A stretch of 46,854 bases of DNA from TWA4 sp964613155. Lineage in GTDB: Bacteria > Bacillota > Clostridia > Lachnospirales > Lachnospiraceae. Below are positions 8,110-17,042 of the stretch, in pieces. How positions within the stretch are numbered: the stretch's first letter is position 1; each line of letters starts with the position of its first letter. A model generated the notes under the pieces. It was not told where the DNA came from, searched no databases, and saw only the letters and a list, made by a program, of their open reading frames with translations. The stretch is taken from NCBI GenBank assembly GCA_964613155.1, contig CAZTHP010000010.1:1-46854 (forward strand), written 5' to 3'. Both the position numbers and the translations under genes were made by a program.

Positions 8110-8973
8110 ATGTGGATTGCAGAACATTGGAAAGATTATGAAGTTATCGATACTTCCGGCGGGGAGAAGCTGGAACGTTGGGGAAAGTATTTGCTGGTTC
8201 GTCCGGACCCGCAGGTTATTTGGAATAAAGAACAGACAAATCGAGGATGGAGACGTCCGAATGCTCATTATCATCGCAGCAAAAAAGGCGGAGGAGAATG
8301 GGAATTTATTGATTTGCCGAAGCAGTGGAGCATTCAGTATCGGAATCTGACCTTTCAGTTGAAGCCGTTTAGCTTTAAACATACGGGACTTTTTCCGGAA
8401 CAGGCTGTAAACTGGGATTGGTTTTCTGAGAAAATCCGACATGCAGGCCGTCCCGTAAAGGTTTTGAATTTATTTGCTTATACAGGCGGTGCAACCTTGG
8501 CAGCAGCAGCAGCAGGGGCATCCGTAACGCATGTAGATGCTTCCAAAGGGATGGTTACCTGGGCCAGAGAAAATGCGAAAAGTTCTGGTTTGGAAGATGC
8601 ACCGATCCGCTGGATCGTGGATGATTGTATGAAATTTGTAGAGCGGGAAATCCGCCGTGGCAATCATTATGATGGTATTATTATGGATCCTCCCTCTTAT
8701 GGACGAGGTCCCAAAGGGGAAATCTGGAAGATTGAAGATGCAGTGTATCCGCTGGTTTGCGAATGTGCAAAACTGCTTTCCGATGATCCGTTATTTTTCT
8801 TGATTAATTCTTATACAACCGGATTGGCTCCAGCAGTATTAACCTATATGTTAGGGCTGACGGTTCAGAACAAATTTGGCGGAAGTGTTGCAGCGGATGA
8901 AATTGGACTTCCGGTAACCGAGACCGGCCTAGTTCTGCCCTGTGGTGCATCTGGCAGATGGGAACGCAGATAG
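8110..8973 (+). CDS. Class I SAM-dependent methyltransferase, RlmI/RlmK-like
   Basis: A 287-residue methyltransferase. Residues about 118-130 (VLNLFAYTGGATLAAAAAGA) are the SAM-binding motif I in the form found in 23S rRNA cytosine-5 methyltransferases. THVDASKGMVTWARENA is motif II, and IIMDPPSYGRG is the catalytic DPPSY motif IV. It lacks the N-terminal PUA domain of RlmI, so it resembles the shorter family members, and an exact rRNA target cannot be given. The N-terminal 90 residues (WGKYLLVRPDPQVIW) are typical of this short group. It stands alone, with its own promoter (8029-8057) and terminator (9052-9086). The ribosome binding site is weak (GAGGAAACGATC before the ATG). Confidence 0.8.
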   Translation: MWIAEHWKDYEVIDTSGGEKLERWGKYLLVRPDPQVIWNKEQTNRGWRRPNAHYHRSKKGGGEWEFIDLPKQWSIQYRNLTFQLKPFSFKHTGLFPEQAVNWDWFSEKIRHAGRPVKVLNLFAYTGGATLAAAAAGASVTHVDASKGMVTWARENAKSSGLEDAPIRWIVDDCMKFVEREIRRGNHYDGIIMDPPSYGRGPKGEIWKIEDAVYPLVCECAKLLSDDPLFFLINSYTTGLAPAVLTYMLGLTVQNKFGGSVAADEIGLPVTETGLVLPCGASGRWERR

Positions 8974-9051
8974 GCAGCAAGCACGTATTCAAAAGCTGCT
9001 TGTATATCTGGAAAATCGCACAGAAAATTATAAAGAGAATTGTAATATGAG

Positions 9052-9086
9052 AAAAAGGGCTGTTTCGAAAAAAACGGCCCTTTTTT
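9052..9086 (+). terminator. Rho-independent terminator
   Basis: Stem AAAAAGGGCTGTTT (9052-9065) / AAACGGCCCTTTTTT (9072-9086) with one G-U pair and a short A-rich loop, followed by six T. Confidence 0.8.
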
Positions 9087-9177
9087 ATGAAGAAGTGTGA
9101 GAAGTTCCAGATTAACGTTGTTTAGGCATAATAAAGGGGAGAAATCGCTGCTGTTATCATCTTTGAAAGTTACGTTT

Positions 9178-9289
9178 GTGTGATAATCGTGACTGTGTGA
9201 TAATCGTGACTGTGTGATAATTGTGACTGTGTGATAATTGTGATTGTATAATATTGTATAATAATTGTGACTATATGATAATTGTAACT
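9178..9289 (+). repeat. 17-bp tandem array downstream of the amidase gene
   Basis: Units of the type GTGTGATAATCGTGACT: two identical copies (9178-9194, 9195-9211), then progressively altered copies at 9212, 9229, 9256 and 9273, with a 10-bp fragment at 9246-9255. The sequence drifts from left to right towards the amidase stop codon at 9305. Confidence 0.9.
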
Positions 9290-9304
9290 GCGTGGTAGTA
9301 ACGG

Positions 9305-10449
9305 TTATGTGGTAATATACGTTTGATACCCCTGACTGCGGAGACGTTGTTCCATGCGAACTGCATTTTCCAGACGTGCAAAAGCACCGACCTGTACACG
9401 ATATAAGCCGTCCGAATAGACAATAAAAGCGGGATACCCTTCTAACAGGAGCTGATTGAGCAGTTGGGAAGCAAACATAGAATTGGAAAAAGCCCCCACT
9501 TGTACACGGTACAAAGTCTGCTCATTGTCACCAGGACGACCGGGTCGGTCAGGTCTTCCGGGTGAAGTGGNNNNNNNNNNNNNNNNNNNNNNNNNNNNNN
9601 NNNNNNNNNNNNNNNNNNNNNNNNNNNNNNNNNNNNNNNNNNNNNNNNNNNNNNNNNNNNNNNNNNNNNNGTCTGCTCATTGTCACCAGGACGACCGGGT
9701 CGGTCAGGTCTTCCGGGTGAAGTGGGAGTGCCGGGCCTTATAGGCGGTATGGGAGTGCCAGCTTCCATAGGAGGTCTGGGTGAAAAATCCAGATAGTCCT
9801 GTTCCTGCATCTGTTCTGCTGGATCGTTGGCTCCTAAAGCGGAACGAGAATCACTGTTCATAGCAAAGGTTTCAGGAGAATCGGTGCGCGATGCTTCATT
9901 GTTTGCGGAGGGGGAATCTTGTTCAATCGCATTTAATACCCCCTGAGCGATTGCCTGTGCAATGGCATCGAAATTTTCATCGAAAAATAGGTTATCGCTT
10001 TCATTATCCAGAAAGCCCACTTCGACCAGAACTGACGGCATTTTGGTACGGCGAAGAACTGCCAGGTTGGGGCGTTCTGTAATACCATTAAAGGGCAGTC
10101 CGATAGCATCGAGTTCGTTGCCAATCTGATTGGCAACATCGGACGAAAAGCCGGTATCTGCATAAACAAGCAAATCAGCACCGCTTCCGCTGCCGGGAGA
10201 AAGTGCTGCATTGCGATGCAGAGAGAGAAAGAGGTCAGCTTCGGCTTCATTTCCTTTCATTGCCTTTTCATAAGGGGAATCATAAAAATCTTCAGTTCGA
10301 GAATATACGACATCAATTCCATAATCCTCTAAAATACGTCCCACGGCAAGTGCAAGTTTTAATACATCATCTTTTTCTTGTCTGCCCTGGAAAACAGCAC
10401 CCGGATCCGTACCGCCGTGTCCGGGATCGATCAATATGCGAAATGCCAT
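9305..10449 (-). CDS. N-acetylmuramoyl-L-alanine amidase with SPOR repeats, CwlC-like (interrupted by a scaffold gap)
   Basis: Peptidoglycan amidase cleaving the bond between MurNAc and L-Ala. The N-terminus is an Amidase_3 domain: ILIDPGHGGTDPG with the zinc His, then SLHRNAA, and VEVGFLDNESDN with the catalytic Glu. A Pro/Gly/Arg linker follows, then two SPOR-type repeats (LYRVQVGAFSNSMFASQL and LYRVQVGAFARLENAV) that bind glycan. No signal peptide is present, as in mother-cell amidase CwlC of Bacillus. The gene contains 100 N. Both gap flanks are the same 55 bp; if these are one sequence, deleting 155 bases restores one continuous frame of about 329 residues. The start has GGAG 7 nt upstream. 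Confidence 0.85.
9516..9725. other. Scaffold gap flanked by an identical 55-bp sequence
   Basis: Bases 9516-9570 and 9671-9725 are identical over 55 bp and flank exactly 100 N (9571-9670). The N run is most likely a default-size gap between contigs sharing a k-mer overlap. Confidence 0.85.
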
Positions 10450-10587
10450 AAAATATCTCCAAAAATCGTGTTCATATCAATATATGTGCAGGCGGATAGA
10501 AGGGTGAATCTGTTCGAAACGATAACAAAGAATCTATGCGAAGTACCATAAAAAACTGCAAAAACTACGATTACAATAAATCGATAC

Positions 10588-10722
10588 GAACTACAACGAA
10601 AAATCTATGAGAAGTACAACAAAAATCGATATGAAATACAACGAAAAATCCATGAGAAGTACAACAAAAATCTATAAGAAGTACAACAAAAAATCCATGA
10701 GAACTACAACAAAAATCGATGC
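10588..10722 (+). repeat. 22-23 bp tandem array between the amidase and malQ genes
   Basis: Six adjoining units of the type GAAGTACAACAAAAATCGATAT begin at 10588, 10611, 10633, 10656, 10678 and 10701. Two tail variants (TCGAT.. and TCCATGA / TCTATGA) are interspersed. The array fills most of the divergent intergenic region (10450-10861) and ends about 45 bp upstream of the malQ promoter. Confidence 0.88.
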
Positions 10723-10767
10723 AAACTCTGACAGTAACATCTGTAAGAAATGCACTGGAAAAAACGG

Positions 10768-10796
10768 TTGACTTTTTCTAGCAGCAGAGCAATAAT
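10768..10796 (+). promoter_or_regulatory. Promoter of malQ
   Basis: TTGACT (10768-10773), 17-bp spacer, AATAAT (10791-10796), about 65 bp upstream of the ATG. Confidence 0.6.
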
Positions 10797-10861
10797 ATGA
10801 TAGCAGTTTCGTTTGAATATACGATATTAATAGAGAATACAATAGAAAGAGGAATTGTTGT

Positions 10862-12646
10862 ATGGAAAGAGCAAGTGGAATATTACTTCCCGTTTCAAGT
10901 CTCCCTTCCCCTTATGGAATTGGAGCATTTTCAAAATGTGCTTACGAATTTGTGGATAAGCTGGCGGAAATGGGTCAGGTGTACTGGCAGATTTTGCCGT
11001 TAGGTCCCACGAGCTATGGAGATTCTCCCTATCAGTCATTTTCTACTTTTGCAGGAAATCCGTATTTTATTGACCTGGATGCACTGGTGGAAGAAGGTGT
11101 TTTAACCAAAGAAGAATGCGAAGCCTGCGATTTTGGGGACAATGCTTCTTATGTAGATTATGGAAAGCTTTATCAGAGCCGATTTGCTCTTTTGCGGAAA
11201 GCATATGAGCGCAGCAGGGTATATGAGAATGCCGATTATCTTCGTTTTGTGGAAGAAAATGCATGGTGGCTGGAAGATTATGCGCTATTTATGGCTGTGA
11301 AAAAGCGTTTTAATGATAAATCCTGGACTGAGTGGGCAGAAGATATCCGTCTGCGCTGGAATCATGCCATGGACTATTATCGAACAGAGTGCTACTTTGA
11401 AATCGAATTTTATCGCTATCTTCAGTTTAAATTTGCGGAACAGTGGAAACGTTTGAAAGCGTATGCGAATGAAAAAGGAATTCGTATTATCGGAGATATT
11501 CCGATTTATGTCGCATTTGACAGTGCCGATGCATGGGCACATCCGGAGCTGTTCCAATTTAATGAAAATAATCAGCCAAAAGCAGTTGCAGGCTGTCCGC
11601 CGGATGCTTTTTCGGCTACAGGCCAGCTGTGGGGAAATCCGTTATATAATTGGGATTACCACCGTGCAACCGGCTATCAGTGGTGGGTCAGCCGCATGGC
11701 ATATAGCTATGAACTGTATGATGTCGTACGAATCGATCATTTCCGGGGATTTGATGAATATTTCTCCATTCCTTACGGAGATGAAACCGCAGAAAATGGA
11801 CACTGGGAAGAAGGTCCGGGCATGGATCTGTTCCATACATTAGAACAGCGTCTTGGCAAAAAAGACGTAATCGCAGAAGATTTGGGTCTGATTACACCCA
11901 GCGTAGAAAAGCTGGTAAAGGACAGCGGTTATCCGAATATGAAAGTCCTGGAATTTGCATTTGAACCGTGGGAAGATACTGGTTATCTGCCGCATTCCTA
12001 TCCGAAAAATTGCGTGGTTTATACAGGAACACATGATAATGACACGATTGTTTCCTGGTATGAGAATTTAACAGCAGCGCAAAAAGAATGGTTTTTGGAA
12101 TATGTAAATGATGGGATGCCGCTGACACGGCCGATCAACTGGGAAATGATCCGACTGGCAATGATGAGCAGTGCCGATATCTGCATCATTCCGATACAGG
12201 ATTATCTGGGACTGGATACTTGTGCCCGTATGAATTATCCTTCCACCTTGGGCTCGAACTGGAAGTGGCGAATGACTGGTGAAGAATTGACAGCGGATTT
12301 GATGAAAGAAATCTATCGTCTGACACGAATCAGTTTTCGAATGAAGCATGTAGCAGATCAAAAGTCAGAACAAGTGGAAGAAGCAGTCGACACAGCTGAA
12401 GCAACACTTGAAGCAACGGAAACTTTAGCAGCAGAACTGTCAAAAAGTGAAACAACTGCGGTTAAAGTAGCTAAAGCAGAAAAATCAGAAATCAAAAAAT
12501 CTGAGGAAAAAGAGTTGAAGGCAGAACTGTCAGAAGCAAAAAAATCCGAGGAAACAAATCAGAAGGTTCAAAAATCTGCTAAAAAAGAAACGATTGGAAA
12601 AACGAAGAAAAAATCAGGGAAAATAGGAGGACGTCATGGAAAATAA
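10862..12646 (+). CDS. malQ: 4-alpha-glucanotransferase (amylomaltase) with long low-complexity tail
   Basis: GH77 enzyme that transfers alpha-1,4-glucan segments between maltodextrins in the cytoplasm. Conserved GH77 residues are visible: nucleophile D292 (VRIDHFRGF), acid/base E339 (IAEDLG) and D392 (GTHDNDT). The N-terminus ASGILLPVSSLPSPYGIGAF is typical. The core ends near residue 494 (normal family length is about 500), and a further 100 residues rich in Lys, Glu, Ala and Ser follow, without recognisable domain. The tail DNA contains internal repeats (CTGTCAGAAGC- and AAATC(T/C)GAGGAAA-type pieces), so it looks like a repeat expansion read as protein. The stop overlaps the start of the next gene by 11 bp, so they are translationally coupled. 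The ribosome binding site GAGGAA lies 7 nt upstream. Confidence 0.95.
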   Translation: MERASGILLPVSSLPSPYGIGAFSKCAYEFVDKLAEMGQVYWQILPLGPTSYGDSPYQSFSTFAGNPYFIDLDALVEEGVLTKEECEACDFGDNASYVDYGKLYQSRFALLRKAYERSRVYENADYLRFVEENAWWLEDYALFMAVKKRFNDKSWTEWAEDIRLRWNHAMDYYRTECYFEIEFYRYLQFKFAEQWKRLKAYANEKGIRIIGDIPIYVAFDSADAWAHPELFQFNENNQPKAVAGCPPDAFSATGQLWGNPLYNWDYHRATGYQWWVSRMAYSYELYDVVRIDHFRGFDEYFSIPYGDETAENGHWEEGPGMDLFHTLEQRLGKKDVIAEDLGLITPSVEKLVKDSGYPNMKVLEFAFEPWEDTGYLPHSYPKNCVVYTGTHDNDTIVSWYENLTAAQKEWFLEYVNDGMPLTRPINWEMIRLAMMSSADICIIPIQDYLGLDTCARMNYPSTLGSNWKWRMTGEELTADLMKEIYRLTRISFRMKHVADQKSEQVEEAVDTAEATLEATETLAAELSKSETTAVKVAKAEKSEIKKSEEKELKAELSEAKKSEETNQKVQKSAKKETIGKTKKKSGKIGGRHGK

Positions 12647-13223
12647 TCAGGATCTCATGAAGAAGCAAGAACTGATCGAATCAATCTTAGCAGAATATCC
12701 CGTTTGTGAATATAGTTTTGGAGATACCGATCAGATTCCCTTTTCAGATAAAGTCCTGGTTATCTGTGAAACAGACTGCAGTCGGTATGGACATTGCTGG
12801 GCTTGTCCGCCGCATGCGGGAAATATTTATGAAAATATGGAAAAATGCCGCTCATACCAGCATTTTGTCTTATTTTCAACTGTTTGGGAAGTCCCTGATG
12901 CCTATAATATTGATGTGTGTGCTGAGGCGCAGAGAAGTCATGCCACGATGACGCGGGAAATGCGAAAGCAGGTCGAGGCTGCGCTGGGAATAGAGCGCGA
13001 AGCGTTGACAGGAGACAATTCTCCGGAAGTGTATTTTCTATCCACCGTCTGTTCCATCTGTGATGTGTGCGCCTGCCCCAATGAACCCTGCCGTCATCCG
13101 GAGGAACGTCTGCAGTCGACAGAAAGTAATGGAATCGTAGTAGTACAGCTGGCAGAAGAAATGGGACTTTGTTTTCAGTATGGTGGTACAATCGCAGTAT
13201 ATTTTAGTATGATCTTCTTTTGA
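12636..13223 (+). CDS. DUF2284 cysteine-rich, probably metal-binding protein
   Basis: A 195-residue protein of the DUF2284 family (predicted metal-binding). It is rich in cysteines: CETDC, CWACPP, and the cluster CSICDVCACPNEPCRHPEE around residues 136-154, which together resemble an iron-sulfur or zinc site. No membrane segment or signal is present, so it should be cytoplasmic. The biochemical function is unknown. AGGAGG stands 5 nt before the ATG, inside the end of malQ, and the genes overlap by 11 bp, indicating one operon; a functional link with maltodextrin metabolism is not obvious. A strong bidirectional terminator follows. Confidence 0.75.
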   Translation: MENNQDLMKKQELIESILAEYPVCEYSFGDTDQIPFSDKVLVICETDCSRYGHCWACPPHAGNIYENMEKCRSYQHFVLFSTVWEVPDAYNIDVCAEAQRSHATMTREMRKQVEAALGIEREALTGDNSPEVYFLSTVCSICDVCACPNEPCRHPEERLQSTESNGIVVVQLAEEMGLCFQYGGTIAVYFSMIFF

Positions 13224-13303
13224 AAAATAGAAAAATATGGATATCTTCCTATTTTTGCTGGTTTAGAAACAGAGAGAAGGGGCTGTCGGTTGATCGGCAG
13301 TTT

Positions 13304-13354
13304 AAAATAGGGCAAGGAGCATCATATCGATTGTGATCTGCTCCTGCCCTATTT
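13304..13354. terminator. Bidirectional terminator between the DUF2284 and ftsH genes
   Basis: Stem AAAATAGGGCAAGGAGCA (13304-13321) / TGCTCCTGCCCTATTT (13339-13354) with one bulged A and a 17-nt loop, with flanking A and T runs for both directions. Confidence 0.8.
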
Positions 13355-13378
13355 GTTTATCTATTATGCATGTAGGAA

Positions 13379-15262
13379 TTACTCGGTTGCTTCCGTTGTT
13401 TCATCAAGATCACCGTAGAAGGGAAGGGATTCCTGGCGGAACAGAATTTCCATAAATTCATCACCGGTAATCGTTTCTTTTTCGTATAAGAATTTTGCCA
13501 GTTCATGAAGCTTCATCTTATTTTCCGAAAGCAATTTATAGGCTTTCTGATATTGCTGCTGAACCAGTGCAATGACCTTTTTATCAATCGATGCGGCTGT
13601 TTCGGAGGAACAAGCCAGAGAAGTATCACCACCTAAATATTGATTGCCAACGGTTTCGAGAGCCACCATACCAAATTCGTCGTTCATACCGAAGCGCGTA
13701 ATCATAGCACGTGCTAATTTTGTGGCTTGCTCAATATCATTGGATGCGCCGGTTGTGATTGAATTGAAAATCAGTTGTTCAGCAGCGCGTCCACCGGTAT
13801 ATGTTGCAATCTTATTTTCGATTTCTTCTTTGGTCATCAGATTGTGTTCCCCTTCATCAACCTGGAGCGTGTAACCAAGAGCACCGGAAGTTCGGGGAAT
13901 GATCGTAATCTTGGTTACAGGAGCCGAGTGTGTCTGTAAGGCTGCGATCATCGCATGTCCGATTTCATGATAAGAGACGATCAACCGTTCTTTTTCGGAC
14001 ATCACTTTATTCTTCTTCTGATATCCGGCAATTACAACTTCAATCGATTCTTCCAGATCGGCCTGTGTAACAAAGCGTCGGCCTTCACGAACTGCGCGGA
14101 GTGCAGCTTCATTGACCATGTTTGCAAGTTCTGCACCGGAAGCACCGGAAGCAGCTCGTGCAATCGCATTGAAATCAATATCATCCGAAAGACGGACTTT
14201 TTTCGCATGCACTTTTAAAATATCCTCGCGTCCCTTTAAATCCGGTAATTCTACTGGAATCCGGCGGTCAAAACGACCGGGACGCAGCAGAGCGGGATCT
14301 AAGGATTCTGGACGGTTGGTAGCGGCCAGGATCACAACACCTTTGGAACCGTCAAATCCATCCATTTCAGTCAGCAGCTGGTTAAGCGTCTGCTCCCGTT
14401 CATCGTTGCCGGAAAAACCAGCGCCGTCACGTTTTTTACCGATTGTATCAATTTCGTCGATAAAGACAATACAAGGTGCTTTTTCATTGGCCTGTTTAAA
14501 GAGATCACGAACCTTAGCAGCACCCATGCCGACAAACATTTCAACAAATTCAGAACCGGAAATAGAGAAAAAGGGAACTTCTGCTTCTCCGGCTACTGCC
14601 TTGGCAAGCAAGGTCTTACCGGTACCAGGAGGGCCGACCAGAAGGGCACCTTTTGGCATAGAAGCACCGATTTCCTGATATTTCTGAGGATTATGCAAAA
14701 AGTCAACGATTTCTGAAAGCAATTCTTTGGCTTCATCCTCCCCGGCAACGTCTTTAAATTTGATACCCGTTGTGGAAGGGACATAGATTTTGGCATTGGA
14801 TTTGCCAAATTGCATGGAATTACCAAGTCCGTTCATACTGCTGCTCATACTCGACATTAGCTTCTTGCTGAGCCATCTGCCCAGTGCAATAAAAATGAAA
14901 ATCGAAACGACGGTACTTAATAAAGAATAGATAAAGGAATTATCCTTTTCCAGAACACGTCCAAAAGTAGCACCGCTTTCTAAAAGTTTTTCAGCCAGAT
15001 CGGGATCTTCTGCAAAAATAATCGTTCGATAATAAGCAGGTTTGTCACTGTTTTTATCGGTAAAATACAGGTAATTGCTGTTTTTTTGTACACTGGAAAT
15101 TTCTTTTTGGTCTAACATTTCAAGGAAGGTGCTGTACTCTACTTCTTTGATATCGCGTTCAAAAAAATAAGGAAATACAAAGCTATTCATGAAAATTAAA
15201 ACAACCAGAACAATAATCCAATACGCAATGAGTGGTTTTTTCGGGTTTTTAACTTCTTTCAT
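13379..15262 (-). CDS. ftsH: ATP-dependent zinc metalloprotease FtsH
   Basis: Membrane-anchored AAA+ protease degrading misassembled membrane proteins and regulatory proteins. Two transmembrane segments are present (about residues 13-32 and 110-127) with an extracytoplasmic loop between. The AAA module has Walker A GPPGTGKT (about 211-218), Walker B IVFIDEID, and the second region of homology NRPESLDPALLRPGRFDR. The M41 zinc site is HEIGH (H432-H436). The 627-residue length is normal. The ribosome binding site (AGAAAGGAT before the ATG) is good. It is not next to hpt/tilS, its frequent neighbours in Firmicutes, so this could be a second FtsH paralogue; that cannot be decided from the window. 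Confidence 0.97.
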   Translation of the reverse strand: MKEVKNPKKPLIAYWIIVLVVLIFMNSFVFPYFFERDIKEVEYSTFLEMLDQKEISSVQKNSNYLYFTDKNSDKPAYYRTIIFAEDPDLAEKLLESGATFGRVLEKDNSFIYSLLSTVVSIFIFIALGRWLSKKLMSSMSSSMNGLGNSMQFGKSNAKIYVPSTTGIKFKDVAGEDEAKELLSEIVDFLHNPQKYQEIGASMPKGALLVGPPGTGKTLLAKAVAGEAEVPFFSISGSEFVEMFVGMGAAKVRDLFKQANEKAPCIVFIDEIDTIGKKRDGAGFSGNDEREQTLNQLLTEMDGFDGSKGVVILAATNRPESLDPALLRPGRFDRRIPVELPDLKGREDILKVHAKKVRLSDDIDFNAIARAASGASGAELANMVNEAALRAVREGRRFVTQADLEESIEVVIAGYQKKNKVMSEKERLIVSYHEIGHAMIAALQTHSAPVTKITIIPRTSGALGYTLQVDEGEHNLMTKEEIENKIATYTGGRAAEQLIFNSITTGASNDIEQATKLARAMITRFGMNDEFGMVALETVGNQYLGGDTSLACSSETAASIDKKVIALVQQQYQKAYKLLSENKMKLHELAKFLYEKETITGDEFMEILFRQESLPFYGDLDETTEATE

Positions 15263-15679
15263 CTAGAAATCCTTTCTAAAGTTCTAATAAATGACAATAG
15301 TGATAATCCGGATTTTCCTTTTTTATAAGAGGAGATTAGCATTTAAAATTTCCAATCATCTTTTTCAGCATATCGGTAAGAAAACATACCGAGCTTGAAA
15401 ATGTTTTCCTCTGGTATCATAGGATACGCGCATAAAAGGAAAGAAATTCAGGATTTCATGAAATTAGCAGTCAATCATGTGATTGGCTAACAATTTGCAT
15501 AGTTACAGTATAATCATTATTTTCAGAATGTCCATAGATTTTCGAAATATTTTAGAAATTTCACAAAAAGGTCATAATTCAAAGGTTATCATTTTATTTA
15601 TAAAAGCAAATTGCCTTTAGTTGCGAATCCAAGATTCCTTCATATATTACAGAGAAGTAGATTTTCGTGGGAGTTCGCT
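15263..15679. other. Divergent intergenic region, ftsH / SpoIID-like gene
   Basis: A 417-bp AT-rich stretch with no credible gene. It must hold promoters for both divergent genes, but only weak matches are seen (for example TTCAAA, 17 bp, TAAAAG ending near 15605 on the plus strand). No repeat array is present, unlike many other intergenic regions here. Confidence 0.5.
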
Positions 15680-16924
15680 ATGTTTTCAATTGCACAGGAG
15701 GGCGACAGTGGATTTCTTCGAGTGGATGTCAATTCCATTCAAAATCAATTTCCGATTGAGGATGCGGTGGTGGATGTCTCCTTACAGGCAGAACCGGATC
15801 GTATTTTAGAAGAACTAAGGACAAATCGTTCGGGGCAGACGGAAGAAATCGCACTTCCAGCACCGCCGGTCGATCTGAGTTTGGAACCACAGGAGCAGCA
15901 GCCCTATTCCGAATATCAGATTACCGTAAGGGCAGATGGATTTGAGCCTCTTACCGTAGAAGGCTCGGAAATCCTGGCGGGACAGCTTTCTACACAGCCG
16001 ATGCGCCTTGTTCCCATTGAACCAGGAGAAGCAGCGGAGGATATTGCGATCCCGGAACATACTTTATACGGGGAATATCCCTTTAAAATACCGGAGGCGG
16101 AGATTAAACCGCTTAATGAAAGCGGCGAAATTGTGTTGAGCAGGGTGGTCGTTCCGGAATTTATGATTGTGCATGATGGAGTTCCAGGAGATGCTTCTGC
16201 ACAGGATTATTACGTTCCGTATCGAGACTATATTAAAAATGTAGCAAGCAGTGAAATTTATGCGACTTGGCCGGAGGATGCACTGATCGCCAATATTTTA
16301 GCAATCCAATCCTTTACGTTGAACCGTGTCTATACAGAATGGTACCGCAACAAAGGCTATTCGTTTACGATTACATCCTCTACCGCATACGACCAGAAAT
16401 TTATCTATCAGCGAAATATTTTTCAAAGCATCAGTCAGCTGGTCGATGATATTTTTGACAATTATTTATCTTTGCCAAATGTTCGGCAGCCACTTTTTAC
16501 CCAGTATTGTGACGGTCGTCGTGTTTCCTGTCCGGGATGGATGACGCAGTGGGGCTCTTGCAGTCTGGCAGAGCGCGGTTATTCTGCGATTGAGATTCTT
16601 CGCTATTTTTATGGTTCCGAAATTTATATCAACCGTGCAGAAGAAGTCGAGGGCGTTCCCTCTTCTTGGCCGGGCTACAATCTGGATATCGGTTCGTATG
16701 GACAGCCGGTGCGTACAATCCAGGAACAGTTAAATACGATTGCCACGGTTTATACGGCGATTCCTCCGGTTGTGGTAGATGGAATTTATGGAGAAGGAAC
16801 ACAAAATGCAGTTCGGCGTTTTCAGGAAATTTTTGGCTTAACACCGGATGGAATCGTAGGACGCAATACCTGGTATCGAATTTCCCAGTTGTATGTAGCA
16901 CTTGCAGGATTAGCAGAATTTTAA
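15680..16924 (+). CDS. SpoIID-like protein with peptidoglycan-binding domain
   Basis: A 414-residue protein starting at the ATG at 15680 (MFSIAQEGDSGFLRVDV), chosen for the GGGAG 6 nt upstream; the frame is open up to a TTG at 15611. The N-terminal part (about 8-120) resembles a carboxypeptidase-regulatory-like beta sandwich. The middle (about 170-325; DYIKNVASSEIYATWPEDAL, then AIQSFTLNRVYTEWYRNKGY) is related to SpoIID, a lytic glycan hydrolase of engulfment. The C-terminus (QLNTIATVY, VDGIYGEGTQNAVRRFQ, GLTPDGIVGRNTW) is a PG_binding_1 domain. No signal peptide or membrane helix is seen, which fits a mother-cell or phage-like release route better than ordinary export. Such proteins are widespread in Clostridia. 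It is a single gene followed by a terminator. Confidence 0.8.
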   Translation: MFSIAQEGDSGFLRVDVNSIQNQFPIEDAVVDVSLQAEPDRILEELRTNRSGQTEEIALPAPPVDLSLEPQEQQPYSEYQITVRADGFEPLTVEGSEILAGQLSTQPMRLVPIEPGEAAEDIAIPEHTLYGEYPFKIPEAEIKPLNESGEIVLSRVVVPEFMIVHDGVPGDASAQDYYVPYRDYIKNVASSEIYATWPEDALIANILAIQSFTLNRVYTEWYRNKGYSFTITSSTAYDQKFIYQRNIFQSISQLVDDIFDNYLSLPNVRQPLFTQYCDGRRVSCPGWMTQWGSCSLAERGYSAIEILRYFYGSEIYINRAEEVEGVPSSWPGYNLDIGSYGQPVRTIQEQLNTIATVYTAIPPVVVDGIYGEGTQNAVRRFQEIFGLTPDGIVGRNTWYRISQLYVALAGLAEF

Positions 16925-16933
16925 AGAAATGAA

Positions 16934-16984
16934 AAAGAAAATGCGGGATTTCCGTCCTGGAATCGGAAATCTCGCATTTTCTTT
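16934..16984. terminator. Bidirectional terminator
   Basis: Near-perfect stem AAAGAAAATGCGGGATTTCCG / CGGAAATCTCGCATTTTCTTT (arms about 16934-16954 and 16964-16984, 9-nt loop). It serves the SpoIID-like gene and the convergent UroD-family gene. Confidence 0.85.
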
Positions 16985-17042
16985 GAAACAGATACCCGTT
17001 TTTATGGAAAATTTTGAGTATAAAAATGGCAAAGCTGCGTTT

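Noticed and set aside
9516..9725. A genuine 55-bp direct repeat or inserted element inside the amidase gene
   Set aside because: The two copies abut exactly 100 N and collapsing them restores the reading frame, so an assembly overlap is the simpler explanation.
9305..10449. Amidase gene as a true frameshifted pseudogene
   Set aside because: The frame break disappears if the artificial 155 bases are removed, and both domains are intact.
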